Source: a virus
Direction: 5' to 3' (one strand)
DNA: 42,766 bases
IMG/VR virus record: IMGVR_UViG_3300047491_000422
Span: 1-42,766 of that record
This document shows, one piece after another, positions 34,164 through 41,483 of the stretch; position 1 is the stretch's first letter; every line of letters begins with the position of its first letter. Under the pieces are notes generated by a model. It had not been told where the DNA came from and ran no database searches. It saw only the letters and a list, made by a program, of their open reading frames with translations. Position numbers and translations under genes: made by a program.

Positions 34164-34382
34164 ATGAGTGAGAAGATTATAATTTGTCCGGATTGCAAAG
34201 GTAGTGGAAAGTATGTTTGCAGTAAAAGAATTGACGACCACAAACGTTGGGACATTGAGTGGGACGAAGTTTGCAAAGAATGCGGTGGCACAGGCAGGTT
34301 GGTTGAGACTATAAAGACTACTTATCGTAAGTTAACCCCTGAGGAACTTTCTTTGAGGCTAAAACCAAGAGGAGTTGAGTAA
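34164..34382 (+). CDS. Small zinc-finger protein, DnaJ-type CxxCxGxG repeats
   Basis: A 72-residue protein. The start at 34164 is preferred over an ATG 12 bases upstream because GGGGCGAG lies just before it. It has CPDCKGSGK near the N-terminus and CKECGGTGR about 29 residues later, the CxxCxGxG pairs of the DnaJ cysteine-rich zinc domain. Such isolated domains occur in many phages, where they may bind protein or nucleic acid. No J domain is present. Confidence 0.75.
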   Translation: MSEKIIICPDCKGSGKYVCSKRIDDHKRWDIEWDEVCKECGGTGRLVETIKTTYRKLTPEELSLRLKPRGVE

Positions 34383-34580
34383 ATGAGACACGTTATAGTT
34401 GTTGAGCACGATCATGTTACCGTAGGAATTAAAAATTTTGATCCTGGGTATTGTGTAATATCCGCATCGCCAGGAGGAAGTCTTCTCCTAATTGACACCT
34501 CTCTTAAAATACCACAACTGGTGAACATTAGGGGTGTACTAGACGCAATAAGAGTACCCGAGGTGACAAATGAAATTTAA
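34383..34580 (+). CDS. Hypothetical protein
   Basis: A 65-residue protein with AGAGGAGTTGAGTAA before the ATG. It is beta-rich, with VIVVEHDHVTVGI at the start and PGGSLLLID in the middle. No family is recognised. Its end overlaps the start of the cytosine methyltransferase gene by 11 bases. Confidence 0.5.
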   Translation: MRHVIVVEHDHVTVGIKNFDPGYCVISASPGGSLLLIDTSLKIPQLVNIRGVLDAIRVPEVTNEI

Positions 34581-35481
34581 ACTTGTATCATTGTTTTCTG
34601 GTGCAGGTGGAGCTGATTTAGGTTTTCACCAAGCTGGGTTTCAAACGGTCTTCGCTAACGATATAGACCCTGTGGCGGTGGAGACCTTTGAAAAGAATTT
34701 TGACATTCCTGTTTGGCCTGCAGCAATACAGTATACGCCATCGACAGTCATTCCAGACTGTGATGTAATAATTGGTGGGCCACCTTGTCAGTCATTTTCT
34801 AATGCCAGAACAAGTGCTAAGGAAACTTTTCGCACCTGTTCAGGGTTGACTAACCTTAACCACATGAAAAGGATAGTAGATGCTAAAAAGCCAAAATTCT
34901 TTGTTTGCGAGAACGTGGCGACTCTTTTAGACCTTACTATGCTGCCAGCCTATACCGAATTTAAATACTGGCCAGGGTATAATACAGTGGTGTATAGGTT
35001 AAATGCAGAGAATTTTGGTATACCGCAAAAGAGGGTAAGATTGTTTTTTATAGGTGTCAGAGAAGATATTAATGCATACGTACATTGCCCTTCTGGAACA
35101 CATTGGAAGCACTTATACTCTGGCTGGGCGGAATTCTTGGGGCTGCCTCCAGTAGGTCACCTGCTTAAGAGGTCTAATGGCAAGGAGAGAGTTGGGCCAA
35201 CAGAAGCCTTTTATACTCTCACAGGTGCTGATAACCCTGTGTGGAGATACGACGGTGACAATAAAGGTTTACCTCTCATGACACAAGTTCGAATAGCGTT
35301 AGGAGTGAAACAAAGATATCTAACTCACAGGGAAAAGGCTAAGTTGCAAGGTTTCCCAGACGACTTTGAGTTCTGCGGAGGTTCTCAAGATATCAATCGA
35401 CAGATCGGTAATGCCTGGTGCGTCCCTGTTGGACGAGCCATAGCTATGGAATTAAGAAAACATTTAGTCAGCGTGTCCTGA
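34570..35481 (+). CDS. DNA (cytosine-5) methyltransferase
   Basis: A 303-residue C5 methyltransferase that transfers methyl from SAM to cytosine in duplex DNA. Motif I is FSGAGGADLGF (9-19), motif IV is GGPPCQSFS with catalytic Cys73, motif VI is ENV (114-116), motif VIII is QKRVR (153-157), and motifs IX and X are RYLTHREKAKLQGFP and GNAWCVPVGRAIA. The target recognition region (about 170-245) is short. No restriction enzyme is adjacent, so it is an orphan; protecting phage DNA from host restriction is the likely role. A strong terminator follows. Confidence 0.93.
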   Translation: MKFKLVSLFSGAGGADLGFHQAGFQTVFANDIDPVAVETFEKNFDIPVWPAAIQYTPSTVIPDCDVIIGGPPCQSFSNARTSAKETFRTCSGLTNLNHMKRIVDAKKPKFFVCENVATLLDLTMLPAYTEFKYWPGYNTVVYRLNAENFGIPQKRVRLFFIGVREDINAYVHCPSGTHWKHLYSGWAEFLGLPPVGHLLKRSNGKERVGPTEAFYTLTGADNPVWRYDGDNKGLPLMTQVRIALGVKQRYLTHREKAKLQGFPDDFEFCGGSQDINRQIGNAWCVPVGRAIAMELRKHLVSVS

Positions 35482-35512
35482 TACGTTAATCAGGAAAGAA
35501 TGACATAACAAG

Positions 35513-35547
35513 ACCCCGGCATAATGTACGATGCGGCCGGGGTTTTA
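35513..35547 (+). terminator. Rho-independent terminator after methyltransferase gene
   Basis: ACCCCGGC (35513-35520) pairs with GCCGGGGT (35536-35543) around a 15-base loop, followed by TTTATT. It divides the early region into two transcription units. Confidence 0.85.
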
Positions 35548-35606
35548 TTAAACAGTAGCATCAAACAGCGAGTTGGTGGAAATGTTTTGCTTTATGCCGA
35601 GAGGAC

Positions 35607-35729
35607 GTGCAAAAAGTAGCAATGTATAATGCTGCACAGGCTGCCGATGCTTGTGACCATGCAGCAGATACTATACTGCTGCAAGTTGCTAATGGAGAGT
35701 TGAAACAACTAGAATCGAGGATAATGTGA
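35607..35729 (+). CDS. Possible 40-residue peptide
   Basis: A GTG-start ORF (GAGAGGAC directly before, with close spacing), or ATG 35622. It reads VQKVAMYNAAQAADACDHAA and ends LKQLESRIM. Its Ala-rich helix is not random in appearance. Its last 27 bases are the first copy of a direct repeat found again at 35968-35994. Function is unknown. Confidence 0.4.
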   Translation: MQKVAMYNAAQAADACDHAADTILLQVANGELKQLESRIM

Positions 35730-35994
35730 CTCTACTATCTCAGACCACAGCAAAATACCATCTTCATTATAATGGAATTATGCCTTTTGGTAAATACAAA
35801 GGACACCCGGTGAAAAATATAATGTCTAACCACCCAGGGTATCTGCAATGGGCGATGTATAAGGGTATCGTTACCCTGGGGCCGGTCGTAAAGGAAGCAA
35901 TAGAAAATTATTCGCCGAGCAGTGATTCCCCTTCAGATGACTATGAAAGGTATTCGGAATGGCTGTAAAACAACTAGAATCGAGGGTAATGTGA
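35703..35994 (+). repeat. 27-bp direct repeat carrying an initiation region
   Basis: AAACAACTAGAATCGAGG followed by (A/G)TAATGTGA occurs at 35703-35729 and 35968-35994, one mismatch between them. Each copy holds the GAGG ribosome binding site and GTG start of the gene that follows it (35726 and 35991), so the same initiation cassette drives two adjacent genes. Confidence 0.85.
35726..35968 (+). CDS. DUF3820-like small protein
   Basis: An 80-residue protein with a GTG start preceded by CGAGGATAAT. Residues 19-50 carry MPFGKYKGHPVKNI then PGYLQWAMYKG, the pattern of DUF3820 and of the C-terminal domain of exodeoxyribonuclease X. That domain is thought to bind DNA or a partner protein; no nuclease residues are present here. 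The C-terminal tail is Ser/Asp-rich. Confidence 0.7.
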   Translation: MTLLSQTTAKYHLHYNGIMPFGKYKGHPVKNIMSNHPGYLQWAMYKGIVTLGPVVKEAIENYSPSSDSPSDDYERYSEWL

Positions 35995-36374
35995 AAAAGA
36001 TAAAGAGACCTAGACTAGGTGAACTAGTCTTTGTAACAAAGCATGATAGAAAAGACCTTCAGCAACGTTGGAGGGTGGGGCATGTAGTTGAACTAGTAGA
36101 GACAGTGAAGGGCGTTAGAGTTAAGCTTAGCAACTCTATCAGTAAATGGAGTCATGTTTATAGAGGAACACCAGATGAGATGAACGGAATTCTTTTTAAC
36201 GGTAAATATATCCCTGGTGCCTATCAACCAGAGAATGAACAGGAGGTAGACCTAATTAAAAAGTGTGGGTGTTCAAGAGTCGGCATAGTGACGAAGGATC
36301 AAGATACTGTTCTTGTTGACGGTATAAACTACACTAGGACAGGTGAAAAAACTTTTAGAGAGGTTGTGCTATGA
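35991..36374 (+). CDS. Hypothetical protein
   Basis: A 127-residue protein. The GTG at 35991 preceded by CGAGGGTAAT is preferred because the whole initiation region is a copy of that of the preceding gene. It is rich in beta strands (ELVFVTKHDRK, WRVGHVVELVETVKGVRVKL, CSRVGIVTKDQDTVLVDGI), suggesting a small barrel. Function is unknown. Its stop overlaps the next start by ATGA. Confidence 0.6.
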   Translation: MKKIKRPRLGELVFVTKHDRKDLQQRWRVGHVVELVETVKGVRVKLSNSISKWSHVYRGTPDEMNGILFNGKYIPGAYQPENEQEVDLIKKCGCSRVGIVTKDQDTVLVDGINYTRTGEKTFREVVL

Positions 36375-36505
36375 GAAAATTTATTCAGGTAGAGAAACAC
36401 ACGTACAAAGAGGCCTACTTATCTGGGTATAAAAGAGGGCATAATGATGATGATTATGCTCCAGAGGCATCCTTAAATCTTTGGCTGGAGATACAACAAT
36501 CATGA
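36371..36505 (+). CDS. 44-residue hypothetical protein
   Basis: A short ORF with an ATGA overlap at each end, between the previous gene and the DNA ligase. It begins MRKFIQVEKHTYKEAYLSGY and contains an acidic HNDDDY segment. Perfect coupling on both sides supports a real gene. Function is unknown. Confidence 0.6.
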   Translation: MRKFIQVEKHTYKEAYLSGYKRGHNDDDYAPEASLNLWLEIQQS

Positions 36506-37440
36506 TTGGAATGAAAGCACACAATGGTGATCTAAATTACCTCGAAGGTTATATAGGTTGGTATGCATCCAGAAAGCTGAATGGTTATGCAGCTTTATGG
36601 GATGGAGGGGTCACAAGAGGAGTATGTGCCAAGAAAATTTCTTGGTATAATGAAGGAGGGGACTGGAGAAAGAAACATCAGGTAATTTCGACGGGTCTGT
36701 GGACTCTAGATGGTAAGGTAATTATGGCGCCAGATAAGTTTTTAGACCGTTTGCCACTTAAAGTTCCTCTACATGGCGAGTTGTGGTGTGATGACAACAA
36801 GAGCGTTGTGGCTGTTTCTCGTTCACACAACGTGACAGATTCTCGGTGGAACAATATTACCTTTATGGTCTATAACATTAAGCCTTATGAGCTGTGGCCA
36901 TTTAGTTCAAACATGGGCTATAATTTACCTTGGCTACAAAGAATGGAGCACGCCAAAGGAATTAGTGGCGGAGAGTGGGGCTCTTTTAAATACCTAGAAC
37001 AGAACAAAGTAACATCTGTAAAAGAACTGACCGGATTTATCGAAGAAAGCAAGAGGAGAAATTGGGAAGGTATAATGTTAATTAATCCCTATTCTTACTA
37101 TGAGTGCAAACGAAGTCATAACTTGGTTAAATTTAAGCCGACATATGACTACGAGGGAATTGTTTTAGGTTACAATGCTGGAACTGGAAAACATCTAGGC
37201 CGCATGGGGAGTTTAGAAGTTAAAGTTACCTGGGATGATAATGTGCTATCTATGCACGGTGGAACGGCTGACATGGTCGGTAAGACAGTGTATTTTAAGG
37301 TGGGCGGAGGTTTCTCTGACGAGCAGAGAGAGTGGTCGTATGTCAGTTCCATGTGGCCAGTAGGGAAAGAAATCACCTTTAACTTTCAAGAGATAGGAGT
37401 GAATGGATGTCCTCCAACAGCTATTTGCGCAGAGATATAA
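36502..37440 (+). CDS. ATP-dependent DNA ligase, minimal
   Basis: A 312-residue nick-joining enzyme. The start is ATG 36502, in an ATGA overlap; an in-frame TTG 21 bases earlier is less likely. The adenylation motif is SRKLNGYAALWDGG, where Lys25 would be the AMP-accepting residue. It reads KLNG, with Asn in place of the usual Asp of KxDG. Motif III is LHGELW (Glu93), motif IV is EGIML (189-193), motif V is LVKFKP (Lys210, Lys212). An OB-fold follows to the C-terminus. It would seal nicks during replication with the phage polymerase. Confidence 0.88.
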   Translation: MIGMKAHNGDLNYLEGYIGWYASRKLNGYAALWDGGVTRGVCAKKISWYNEGGDWRKKHQVISTGLWTLDGKVIMAPDKFLDRLPLKVPLHGELWCDDNKSVVAVSRSHNVTDSRWNNITFMVYNIKPYELWPFSSNMGYNLPWLQRMEHAKGISGGEWGSFKYLEQNKVTSVKELTGFIEESKRRNWEGIMLINPYSYYECKRSHNLVKFKPTYDYEGIVLGYNAGTGKHLGRMGSLEVKVTWDDNVLSMHGGTADMVGKTVYFKVGGGFSDEQREWSYVSSMWPVGKEITFNFQEIGVNGCPPTAICAEI

Positions 37441-37799
37441 AATATTTTCTTCTCAATCTTTGGAGGTGGAAAATAGGGGAGGGGGAGAGAGATATTAGCC
37501 CTGATTTACCGGATAACTTAGAGGAAACGGAATGGAACCAAGAATGTGAAAACGCACGACGTGCGAGATACGTGATGGGAGCTTTTCGATACGGTCTAAG
37601 AAGTGGGTGCCACTCTGACAAATATGATTTAATTACTAATGTTGAGAAAAGAATACAAGCGTATAGAAAGGACGGTAACCTTGAACACATAATAGATTCT
37701 ATGAACGTGCTAGAATTAGAGTTCTGTAAGCAGAGAAGAAAGGGAAAAAGAATACACCCTATCGATGACGGAATACATGCGGAGAAGTTATGCGACTAA
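37407..37799 (+). CDS. Conserved phage protein of unknown function
   Basis: A 130-residue protein with AGGAG before the ATG, overlapping the ligase end by 34 bases. Its middle holds NARRARYVMGAFRYGLR, then GNLEHIIDSMNVLELEF, and ends HPIDDGIHAEKL. This order (an ARYVMGAxRYG helix, a GNxEHxxDxxNxxxLEF helix and a DDGxHA tail) resembles a recurrent phage family without a known function. It looks all-helical and could belong to a MazG-like group, but the metal-binding Glu pattern is not clear. Confidence 0.6.
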   Translation: MSSNSYLRRDIKYFLLNLWRWKIGEGERDISPDLPDNLEETEWNQECENARRARYVMGAFRYGLRSGCHSDKYDLITNVEKRIQAYRKDGNLEHIIDSMNVLELEFCKQRRKGKRIHPIDDGIHAEKLCD

Positions 37800-37984
37800 A
37801 AGATCAAATGGAAATATACAAAGATGAGTTTAACAGGCTCCGATGTCTGGTTAATGTGGGTGCGCAACTCGAGTTAGTTATACCCAGACTATCAGAAGAG
37901 GAGAGAACAGAAGTTGAAGACCATTTCTCTGCAGGGGATATGGCTTGGTTAAAAAAATATATTGCTATTCTTAGGAGGTACTAA
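37790..37984 (+). CDS. Hypothetical small helical protein
   Basis: A 64-residue protein that overlaps the preceding gene by 10 bases. It begins MRLKDQMEIYKDEFNRLRCL and is charged and helical throughout. The next gene starts on its final base. Function is unknown. Confidence 0.5.
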   Translation: MRLKDQMEIYKDEFNRLRCLVNVGAQLELVIPRLSEEERTEVEDHFSAGDMAWLKKYIAILRRY

Positions 37985-38217
37985 TGATCAATACCCGTAT
38001 CAAAAACTTAGTTCTAAGTTCTGTTAGAAAGAATCTGACTCCAGAGATTCAGAAGATTGTCGAAGATTGCGGTAATCCTTACGTAGTAGGAAAAATTCGT
38101 GAGGAGTTAAATACCCTCACTGTCCTTGCCACTGAGGACGATGCTCGACGAGCTTACGAACATATTGCAACTTTAGCCGTGAATGGAGCGGCATTATGCG
38201 TCAAGAAGAAGGGTTAA
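37984..38217 (+). CDS. Hypothetical small protein
   Basis: A 77-residue protein whose ATG overlaps the previous TAA by one base; AGGAGG is seven bases before. It is helical with a basic C-terminal KKK. It overlaps the nuclease gene by 22 bases. Function is unknown. Confidence 0.55.
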   Translation: MINTRIKNLVLSSVRKNLTPEIQKIVEDCGNPYVVGKIREELNTLTVLATEDDARRAYEHIATLAVNGAALCVKKKG

Positions 38218-38561
38218 AAATCGTTGATCCACTCACTGTGTATCTTACACACAAGGGATGGTATGTTAAAAAGATGCACGGTAATCAATTTCAAGAAGGT
38301 GTGCCAGATCTGTTAATCAGCCATCCTAACTACACTATGCGTTTTGTAGAGTGTAAGATATCTGGTAGACCTTTTACTCGATCTCAGATAATTGAATTTC
38401 CAAAAATGATTCTGCACGGAATAGGCATTTGGTTAATCGAAGGTGTAGACTTTAGAGGGGAGAAAGGAAAACCTGAGCTTTTACGCGCATACTCAAAACT
38501 TTTTCAACCTGCAAATTGTGCTTATTATCTTTTACCAGAAAACCGGAGGCTAAAAATATGA
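38196..38561 (+). CDS. VRR-NUC-like nuclease
   Basis: A 121-residue protein. NQFQEGVPDLLISHPN (about 30-45) followed by FVECKISGRPFTRSQ (about 49-63) matches the PD-(D/E)xK core of VRR-NUC domains (G-V-P-D-L, then E-x-K and Q). These small nucleases act on branched or flapped DNA, for example at recombination junctions. Its length is near that of stand-alone phage VRR-NUC proteins. Confidence 0.8.
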   Translation: MRQEEGLKIVDPLTVYLTHKGWYVKKMHGNQFQEGVPDLLISHPNYTMRFVECKISGRPFTRSQIIEFPKMILHGIGIWLIEGVDFRGEKGKPELLRAYSKLFQPANCAYYLLPENRRLKI

Positions 38562-38737
38562 AAGAAGGGTTAAAAGAGGTGTTGATGCGTCGAGATGGGA
38601 AGACAGAAGAAGAGGCAAATAACGCTATCGAGCTGGCTAAAGCCTTTGCTGCTGAATGTACCTGTCTAGGTGAACTTGAGGAATATGTAGCAGACGAATT
38701 TGGACTTGAACCAGATTATGTGGACGAATTATTATGA
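38558..38737 (+). CDS. Small acidic conserved-type phage protein
   Basis: A 59-residue protein starting in an ATGA overlap with the nuclease gene; CCGGAGG lies about ten bases before. It reads MRRDGKTEEEANNAIE then FGLEPDYVDELL at the end, a pattern common in short phage proteins with no known function. Composition is acidic. Confidence 0.6.
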   Translation: MKEGLKEVLMRRDGKTEEEANNAIELAKAFAAECTCLGELEEYVADEFGLEPDYVDELL

Positions 38738-38967
38738 ACGAAGAAACAATGATAGCTTTGCAGAAATGCATAAAAAAGTATTTTAAGTACGAGGAAATAG
38801 CAAGGATTACCAAGGAACCTATAAACGCTACAAACAAAGAATATTTTGGTATCTGTTTAGGTTCATGTAACTGTGATTATTGTAATTGGACCAATCTTAT
38901 ATACCGTGTTGAGGAGTTTAAAAATATGAAAGAAGCTGCAGACATGGCAGCTAACATTGAAATCTAA
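38734..38967 (+). CDS. Hypothetical protein with Cys cluster
   Basis: A 77-residue protein in an ATGA overlap with the previous gene. CLGSCNCDYC lies near residues 41-50 (four cysteines) and may bind a metal. The flanks are helical. Function is unknown. A long hairpin follows its stop. Confidence 0.55.
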   Translation: MNEETMIALQKCIKKYFKYEEIARITKEPINATNKEYFGICLGSCNCDYCNWTNLIYRVEEFKNMKEAADMAANIEI

Positions 38968-38976
38968 CCAAACGAA

Positions 38977-39010
38977 ACCTGCACTTTAAACTTTCGTTTA
39001 AAGTGCAGGT
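38977..39010. promoter_or_regulatory. 15-bp perfect hairpin before the XRE regulator
   Basis: ACCTGCACTTTAAAC (38977-38991) pairs perfectly with GTTTAAAGTGCAGGT (38996-39010) around loop TTTC. The T-run after it is poor (CTCTATACTTTT), so it is a weak terminator at best. TCGTTTAA (38994-39001) is shared with operator-like sites 3 and 4. It lies about 12 bases before the XRE gene ribosome binding site, so it may be an autoregulatory operator or a combined terminator/operator. Confidence 0.7.
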
Positions 39011-39032
39011 CTCTATACTTTTAGGAGTGAAG

Positions 39033-39326
39033 ATGAAAATAAATAACTTTTCTTTTAAGGAAAAAAGAAGGGCTAAAGGTCTCTCACAGCAGGACTTAGC
39101 TAAATTGCTAGGCTTATCCCAAGGAATGATTTCACTTCTTGAGCGAGGATCTAGAGGTGTTCCTGTGCACCTTGTAACTAAGTTATGCCAAGTCCTTAAC
39201 TGTGATGTAAAAGATATTGTATTTGAAAATACATTACTTATACGTAGTAGACTAGCCTTAGAACATGTAGCAGAAAAGGATTTAGGAATGGTTACTTTTT
39301 TTCTTGAACGTTTAGCTAGGAAATGA
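39033..39326 (+). CDS. XRE-family transcriptional regulator
   Basis: A 97-residue protein. AGGAG before the ATG at 39033 selects this start over an upstream in-frame codon. A single helix-turn-helix lies at about residues 8-60 (RRAKGLSQQDLAKLLGLSQG then MISLLERG), followed by a short C-terminal helix for dimerisation. It is the only recognised transcription regulator in the window. The hairpin upstream, and repeats related to its core at the origin and right end, are candidate targets. Its size fits a Cro- or anti-termination-type repressor more than CI. Confidence 0.85.
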   Translation: MKINNFSFKEKRRAKGLSQQDLAKLLGLSQGMISLLERGSRGVPVHLVTKLCQVLNCDVKDIVFENTLLIRSRLALEHVAEKDLGMVTFFLERLARK

Positions 39327-40174
39327 AAATGAAAATCAGTTTGTTTGATCAAAGTGTGTCCAAAGTGAATCAACTAGACCCTTATAGCAAGATTGAGTAC
39401 TGTGGTCGAGTGGCCTATCAAAGCGATCCACGAGGGGAGCCAGAAAAATTTATTCGGAAAATTATTGAGCGTGGGCATGAAAGTGTTTTAGAACATTTCT
39501 GGTGCGAAGTTCAGACTTTTGGTTTCATGCCAGGGTTAGGAAATAAGTATACCTTGCCCACAGCCGTTGGAGTGGCTGGCAATATTCGCGCTTGGCGTGA
39601 CTCAATTAAGCAGGGATATATTAATCGTGCCACGTGGTCAATAACTCAGGAATACCCAGTCTTTTTCGAAGATTTGGCAGACTATTTTAAGGCTTACAGT
39701 GGAAACCCATTGCCTGTAACAGAGTGGGATGATTACACGACATTAGACTGTATTACAAACAGAGGTGTTTCACACGAACTCGTTCGGCATAGAGATCTAT
39801 TCTCTTACACTCAGGAGAGTACAAGATACTGCAGGTACTACGGCGTTCTACGTGTCATCAGACCGAGCTGGATCGATGTTTATTTAGGAGAACACGATGA
39901 GTCTACCCTAAAAAGTCTTACTGGTGCTGATTATGTATGGGTAAAAAATATGTTGGTTAGCGCGACAGCTTATGAAGAACTGCTAAATGCAGGGCAGATT
40001 CCACAACAGGCTAGAGATGTGTTGCCAAATGCTCTTAGAACGCAAATAGTGGTAACAGCACCAAATAAGCAGTGGCAAGGTTTCTTAGACCTAAGAGACT
40101 GCCCAAAAGCGCATCCTCAGATGCAAGAACTAGTAGTTAAAATGAAAGAGGCAGGTTTATTATGCAAAGCTTAG
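39323..40174 (+). CDS. thyX: Flavin-dependent thymidylate synthase
   Basis: A 283-residue ThyX that makes dTMP from dUMP with FAD and methylene-tetrahydrofolate. The signature lies at about residues 151-165: LVRHRDLFSYTQESTRY. The family pattern is RHR-x7-S; here there appear to be eight residues between RHR and the Ser of ESTRY, an apparent one-residue insertion. ERGHESVLEHFWCEVQ (about 49-64) and the C-terminal FLDLRDCPKAHPQMQ (about 254-268) are also typical of ThyX. It supplies thymidylate to phage replication. The start is in an ATGA overlap with the regulator. Confidence 0.92.
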   Translation: MKMKISLFDQSVSKVNQLDPYSKIEYCGRVAYQSDPRGEPEKFIRKIIERGHESVLEHFWCEVQTFGFMPGLGNKYTLPTAVGVAGNIRAWRDSIKQGYINRATWSITQEYPVFFEDLADYFKAYSGNPLPVTEWDDYTTLDCITNRGVSHELVRHRDLFSYTQESTRYCRYYGVLRVIRPSWIDVYLGEHDESTLKSLTGADYVWVKNMLVSATAYEELLNAGQIPQQARDVLPNALRTQIVVTAPNKQWQGFLDLRDCPKAHPQMQELVVKMKEAGLLCKA

Positions 40175-40530
40175 TATTTTCGGCAGGGCATCTGTATTTA
40201 ACACAAGGCATAAACTGTCTTATGTTAAATAAGTTAGGGTCAGACATTAAGGTTTTTCAAAACTCACACCTATGTACATTGCAGAGCGGTGAGAAAGTAA
40301 GACTTCTTGGTTGTTCAGTTCTGCCAAGAGCAGATCTAGTAAAATACCGAGAGGGAGATAAGTTACATCCTGACGCTTTTTTTGCCATTAAGGTGTACTT
40401 TTGTAAGGCTCGATTAGTCTCCTTGGCTATGTCTTACAATGAAAACAGTGTTAACAGACAATCAATCTTTAAAATCATTGGCTTATTAGAGCCAGTATTC
40501 CTTGGGGGTAAAAATAATGAGGTCGCCTAA
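40162..40530 (+). CDS. Hypothetical protein
   Basis: A 122-residue protein overlapping the ThyX gene end by 13 bases and the next gene by 14. It is beta-rich, with a mid-region HLCTLQSGEKVRLLGCSVLP. No family is recognised. Position between ThyX and a nuclease suggests early expression. Confidence 0.5.
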   Translation: MQSLVFSAGHLYLTQGINCLMLNKLGSDIKVFQNSHLCTLQSGEKVRLLGCSVLPRADLVKYREGDKLHPDAFFAIKVYFCKARLVSLAMSYNENSVNRQSIFKIIGLLEPVFLGGKNNEVA

Positions 40531-41407
40531 GTTTCTATCGCCTAGTAGTTTATCAGCTATCGAGAATATGCCTAATACCTATGTTCTGGAGAAGATGATG
40601 GACGATCCTAAGAAAAGAGACCCGCAGACAATGCAAATGGCTGTTGGTTCTTCTTTCGACTACTTCGTAAAAAAATATATTGCAGAAAAAAAGGGAATTG
40701 ATCTTAAAGATAAGCTGTTAAAAGGTATGTTTAGTGAAGAGGATCGCGAGAAATATAAAGACGATACAGGAGAACAGATTCTCTGGAAACAGAATGTTGA
40801 GCCGCAGAATAGAAAAGAAGCAGCACCTGCAGGGCTTTATCTTTTTACACAATATCTCGAAGCAGGCTTACTAAAGGACCCAGCTTTTTTTCGGGATGTT
40901 GAGATAAGAAGAAATTTCGTTCTTTTGAACTATAATGTACCTTTGTTTGGCATTCTCGATGCAGAGTATTATGTTAAACACGATGATGCCATACCCTTTG
41001 ACTGGAAAATTTCGGGATATGGTTCAGATTCTGGAGCCAGCCCAAAAAAGTTTTACGTTAATAGTTGGTCAGAAGGTAAGGAACTCGGGCCCCACAAAGA
41101 ATACGTCAAAGACGTACCTTTTCATCACATTGATGAGGGTTGGGCAACTCAAGGTTGCACTTACGGATGGATGATGGGAAAACCTGTGGGCATTCCTTTC
41201 GAATTCATGATAGATATGTTTGCGATTAGGCCTAAATCTGTTAAGGTTGCAAGGTATCTTGGAGTGATTACAAAGGAGTTTCAAGAATCCGTTGCCTTAA
41301 GATATTTTAAAGCATGGGAAGAAGTGAAAACCGGCAGCATTTTTAAACGAGTTGGGTGTACTCGACTCTGGATGGAGATCTTGGCAGCTAACGAACGGTG
41401 GTACTAA
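40517..41407 (+). CDS. Cas4/RecB-like PD-(D/E)xK nuclease
   Basis: A 296-residue protein. The start at 40517 follows TTGGGGGT. It begins SPKFLSPSSLSAIENMPNTY, the Ser-rich opening of many phage RecB-type nucleases. The core is FGILDAEYY (about 141-149) and then IPFDWKISGY (about 157-166), matching the G-x-x-D and D-x-K motifs of the PD-(D/E)xK fold. A later Q-x-x-x-Y helix (WATQGCTYGWMM) fits the RecB-family motif. It probably processes DNA ends for recombination or replication. No clear Fe-S cysteine set is visible. Confidence 0.8.
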   Translation: MRSPKFLSPSSLSAIENMPNTYVLEKMMDDPKKRDPQTMQMAVGSSFDYFVKKYIAEKKGIDLKDKLLKGMFSEEDREKYKDDTGEQILWKQNVEPQNRKEAAPAGLYLFTQYLEAGLLKDPAFFRDVEIRRNFVLLNYNVPLFGILDAEYYVKHDDAIPFDWKISGYGSDSGASPKKFYVNSWSEGKELGPHKEYVKDVPFHHIDEGWATQGCTYGWMMGKPVGIPFEFMIDMFAIRPKSVKVARYLGVITKEFQESVALRYFKAWEEVKTGSIFKRVGCTRLWMEILAANERWY

Positions 41408-41434
41408 TTTCGGGCACTTAAAAACTTTTAGTCT

Positions 41435-41463
41435 AGGACAAAAAATCTTTTTATGTATATACT
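41435..41463 (+). promoter_or_regulatory. Promoter-like element upstream of the broken gene
   Basis: AGGACA (41435-41440) and TATACT (41458-41463) are 17 bases apart; these match four and five of six consensus positions. A start near 41470 would place the transcript 5' end right at the AGGAGG of the gene remnant. The transcript would run to the terminator at 41827, about 400 bases. Confidence 0.5.
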
Positions 41464-41483
41464 ATTATATAGGAGGTAAATAA

